From Pseudomonas fluorescens (GTDB lineage Bacteria; Pseudomonadota; Gammaproteobacteria; Pseudomonadales; Pseudomonadaceae), in assembly GCF_018614775.1 (NCBI RefSeq), contig NZ_JAGGOF010000045.1, positions 87,234 to 151,233 of the forward strand: DNA of 64,000 bases, read 5' to 3'. A model generated the notes under the pieces. It saw only the letters and a list, made by a program, of their open reading frames with translations, was not told the DNA's origin and made no database searches. A program made the translations under genes and the position numbers. Below, one piece after another: positions 63,984 through 64,000 of this stretch (the stretch's first letter is position 1; each line of letters starts with the position of its first letter).

Positions 63984-64000
63984 ATCGCGAGCAGGCTCGC
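63984..64000. repeat. REP sequence cut by the window edge
   Basis: ATCGCGAGCAGGCTCGC is the start of a REP, so a REP separates kguT from whatever precedes it. Confidence 0.75.

Overview
The window is chromosomal DNA of a Pseudomonas, most likely of the P. fluorescens group. Reasons: high GC; gene blocks in the order I know from P. aeruginosa (nppA1A2BCD-fabI beside mltD-gloB-methyltransferase-rnhA-dnaQ; nadK-phosphoesterase-rhomboid-DUF1315-DUF2797-pepN; the bat operon); and many copies of the fluorescens-type REP sequence GTGGGAGC(G)AGC..GCTCGCGAT. I see no rRNA, tRNA, CRISPR array, prophage or intact insertion sequence.

Layout. 1-2.6 kb: LysR regulator, EamA transporter and an SDR that runs off the left edge. 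2.8-15.8 kb: housekeeping block with fabI, the NppA1A2BCD peptide/peptidyl-nucleoside importer, lytic transglycosylase MltD, glyoxalase II, a methyltransferase, RNase H and the DNA polymerase III epsilon subunit. 16-21.6 kb: streptothricin-acetyltransferase-like GNAT, a LysR regulator, a small conserved protein, an FMN reductase, arsR-arsB and a DUF1853 gene. 21.7-28.3 kb: one co-directional run from nadK to pepN. 28.7-32.2 kb: YCF48-like beta-propeller plus RND-type exporter. 32.3-36.9 kb: a single 1560-codon gene resembling the dermonecrotic-toxin-like (DUF6543) giant proteins of Pseudomonas.

37-45.7 kb: a pentonate (Weimberg-type) catabolic locus. It has a FadR-family regulator, an IlvD/Edd-type dehydratase, and divergently an MFS importer, an FAH-fold 2-keto-3-deoxypentonate dehydratase and an alpha-ketoglutarate semialdehyde dehydrogenase; an exported lactonase-fold protein lies further on. 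The divergent promoter carries two exact matches to the FadR-family operator consensus TNGTNNNACNA. The importer leader also has a Crc/Hfq-type CA motif, as does the 2-ketogluconate importer at the right edge. 46-51.2 kb: sbcC-sbcD. 51.2-58.6 kb: a tightly overlapping moxR-DUF58-DUF4381-batA-batBC-batD operon. 58.6-61.5 kb: an accessory patch with a small AT-richer ORF, REPs, a 72-bp MITE-like palindrome and an ABC exporter. 61.6-64 kb: kguD and kguT of 2-ketogluconate catabolism.

The most unusual structures are non-coding. (1) Three 190-bp tandem units at 51270-51838 each combine a ~107-bp palindromic element with the last 69 bp of batD, so batD is followed by two extra copies of its own 3' end. 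(2) The 3' end of the ABC exporter gene plus its REP is duplicated about 0.7 kb away, and the REP of that copy is split by a palindromic MITE-like insertion. Both suggest that palindromic repeats amplify adjacent gene tails. (3) Eight REP pairs (REPINs) and several single, fused or interrupted REPs occur, but no RAYT transposase gene is in the window.
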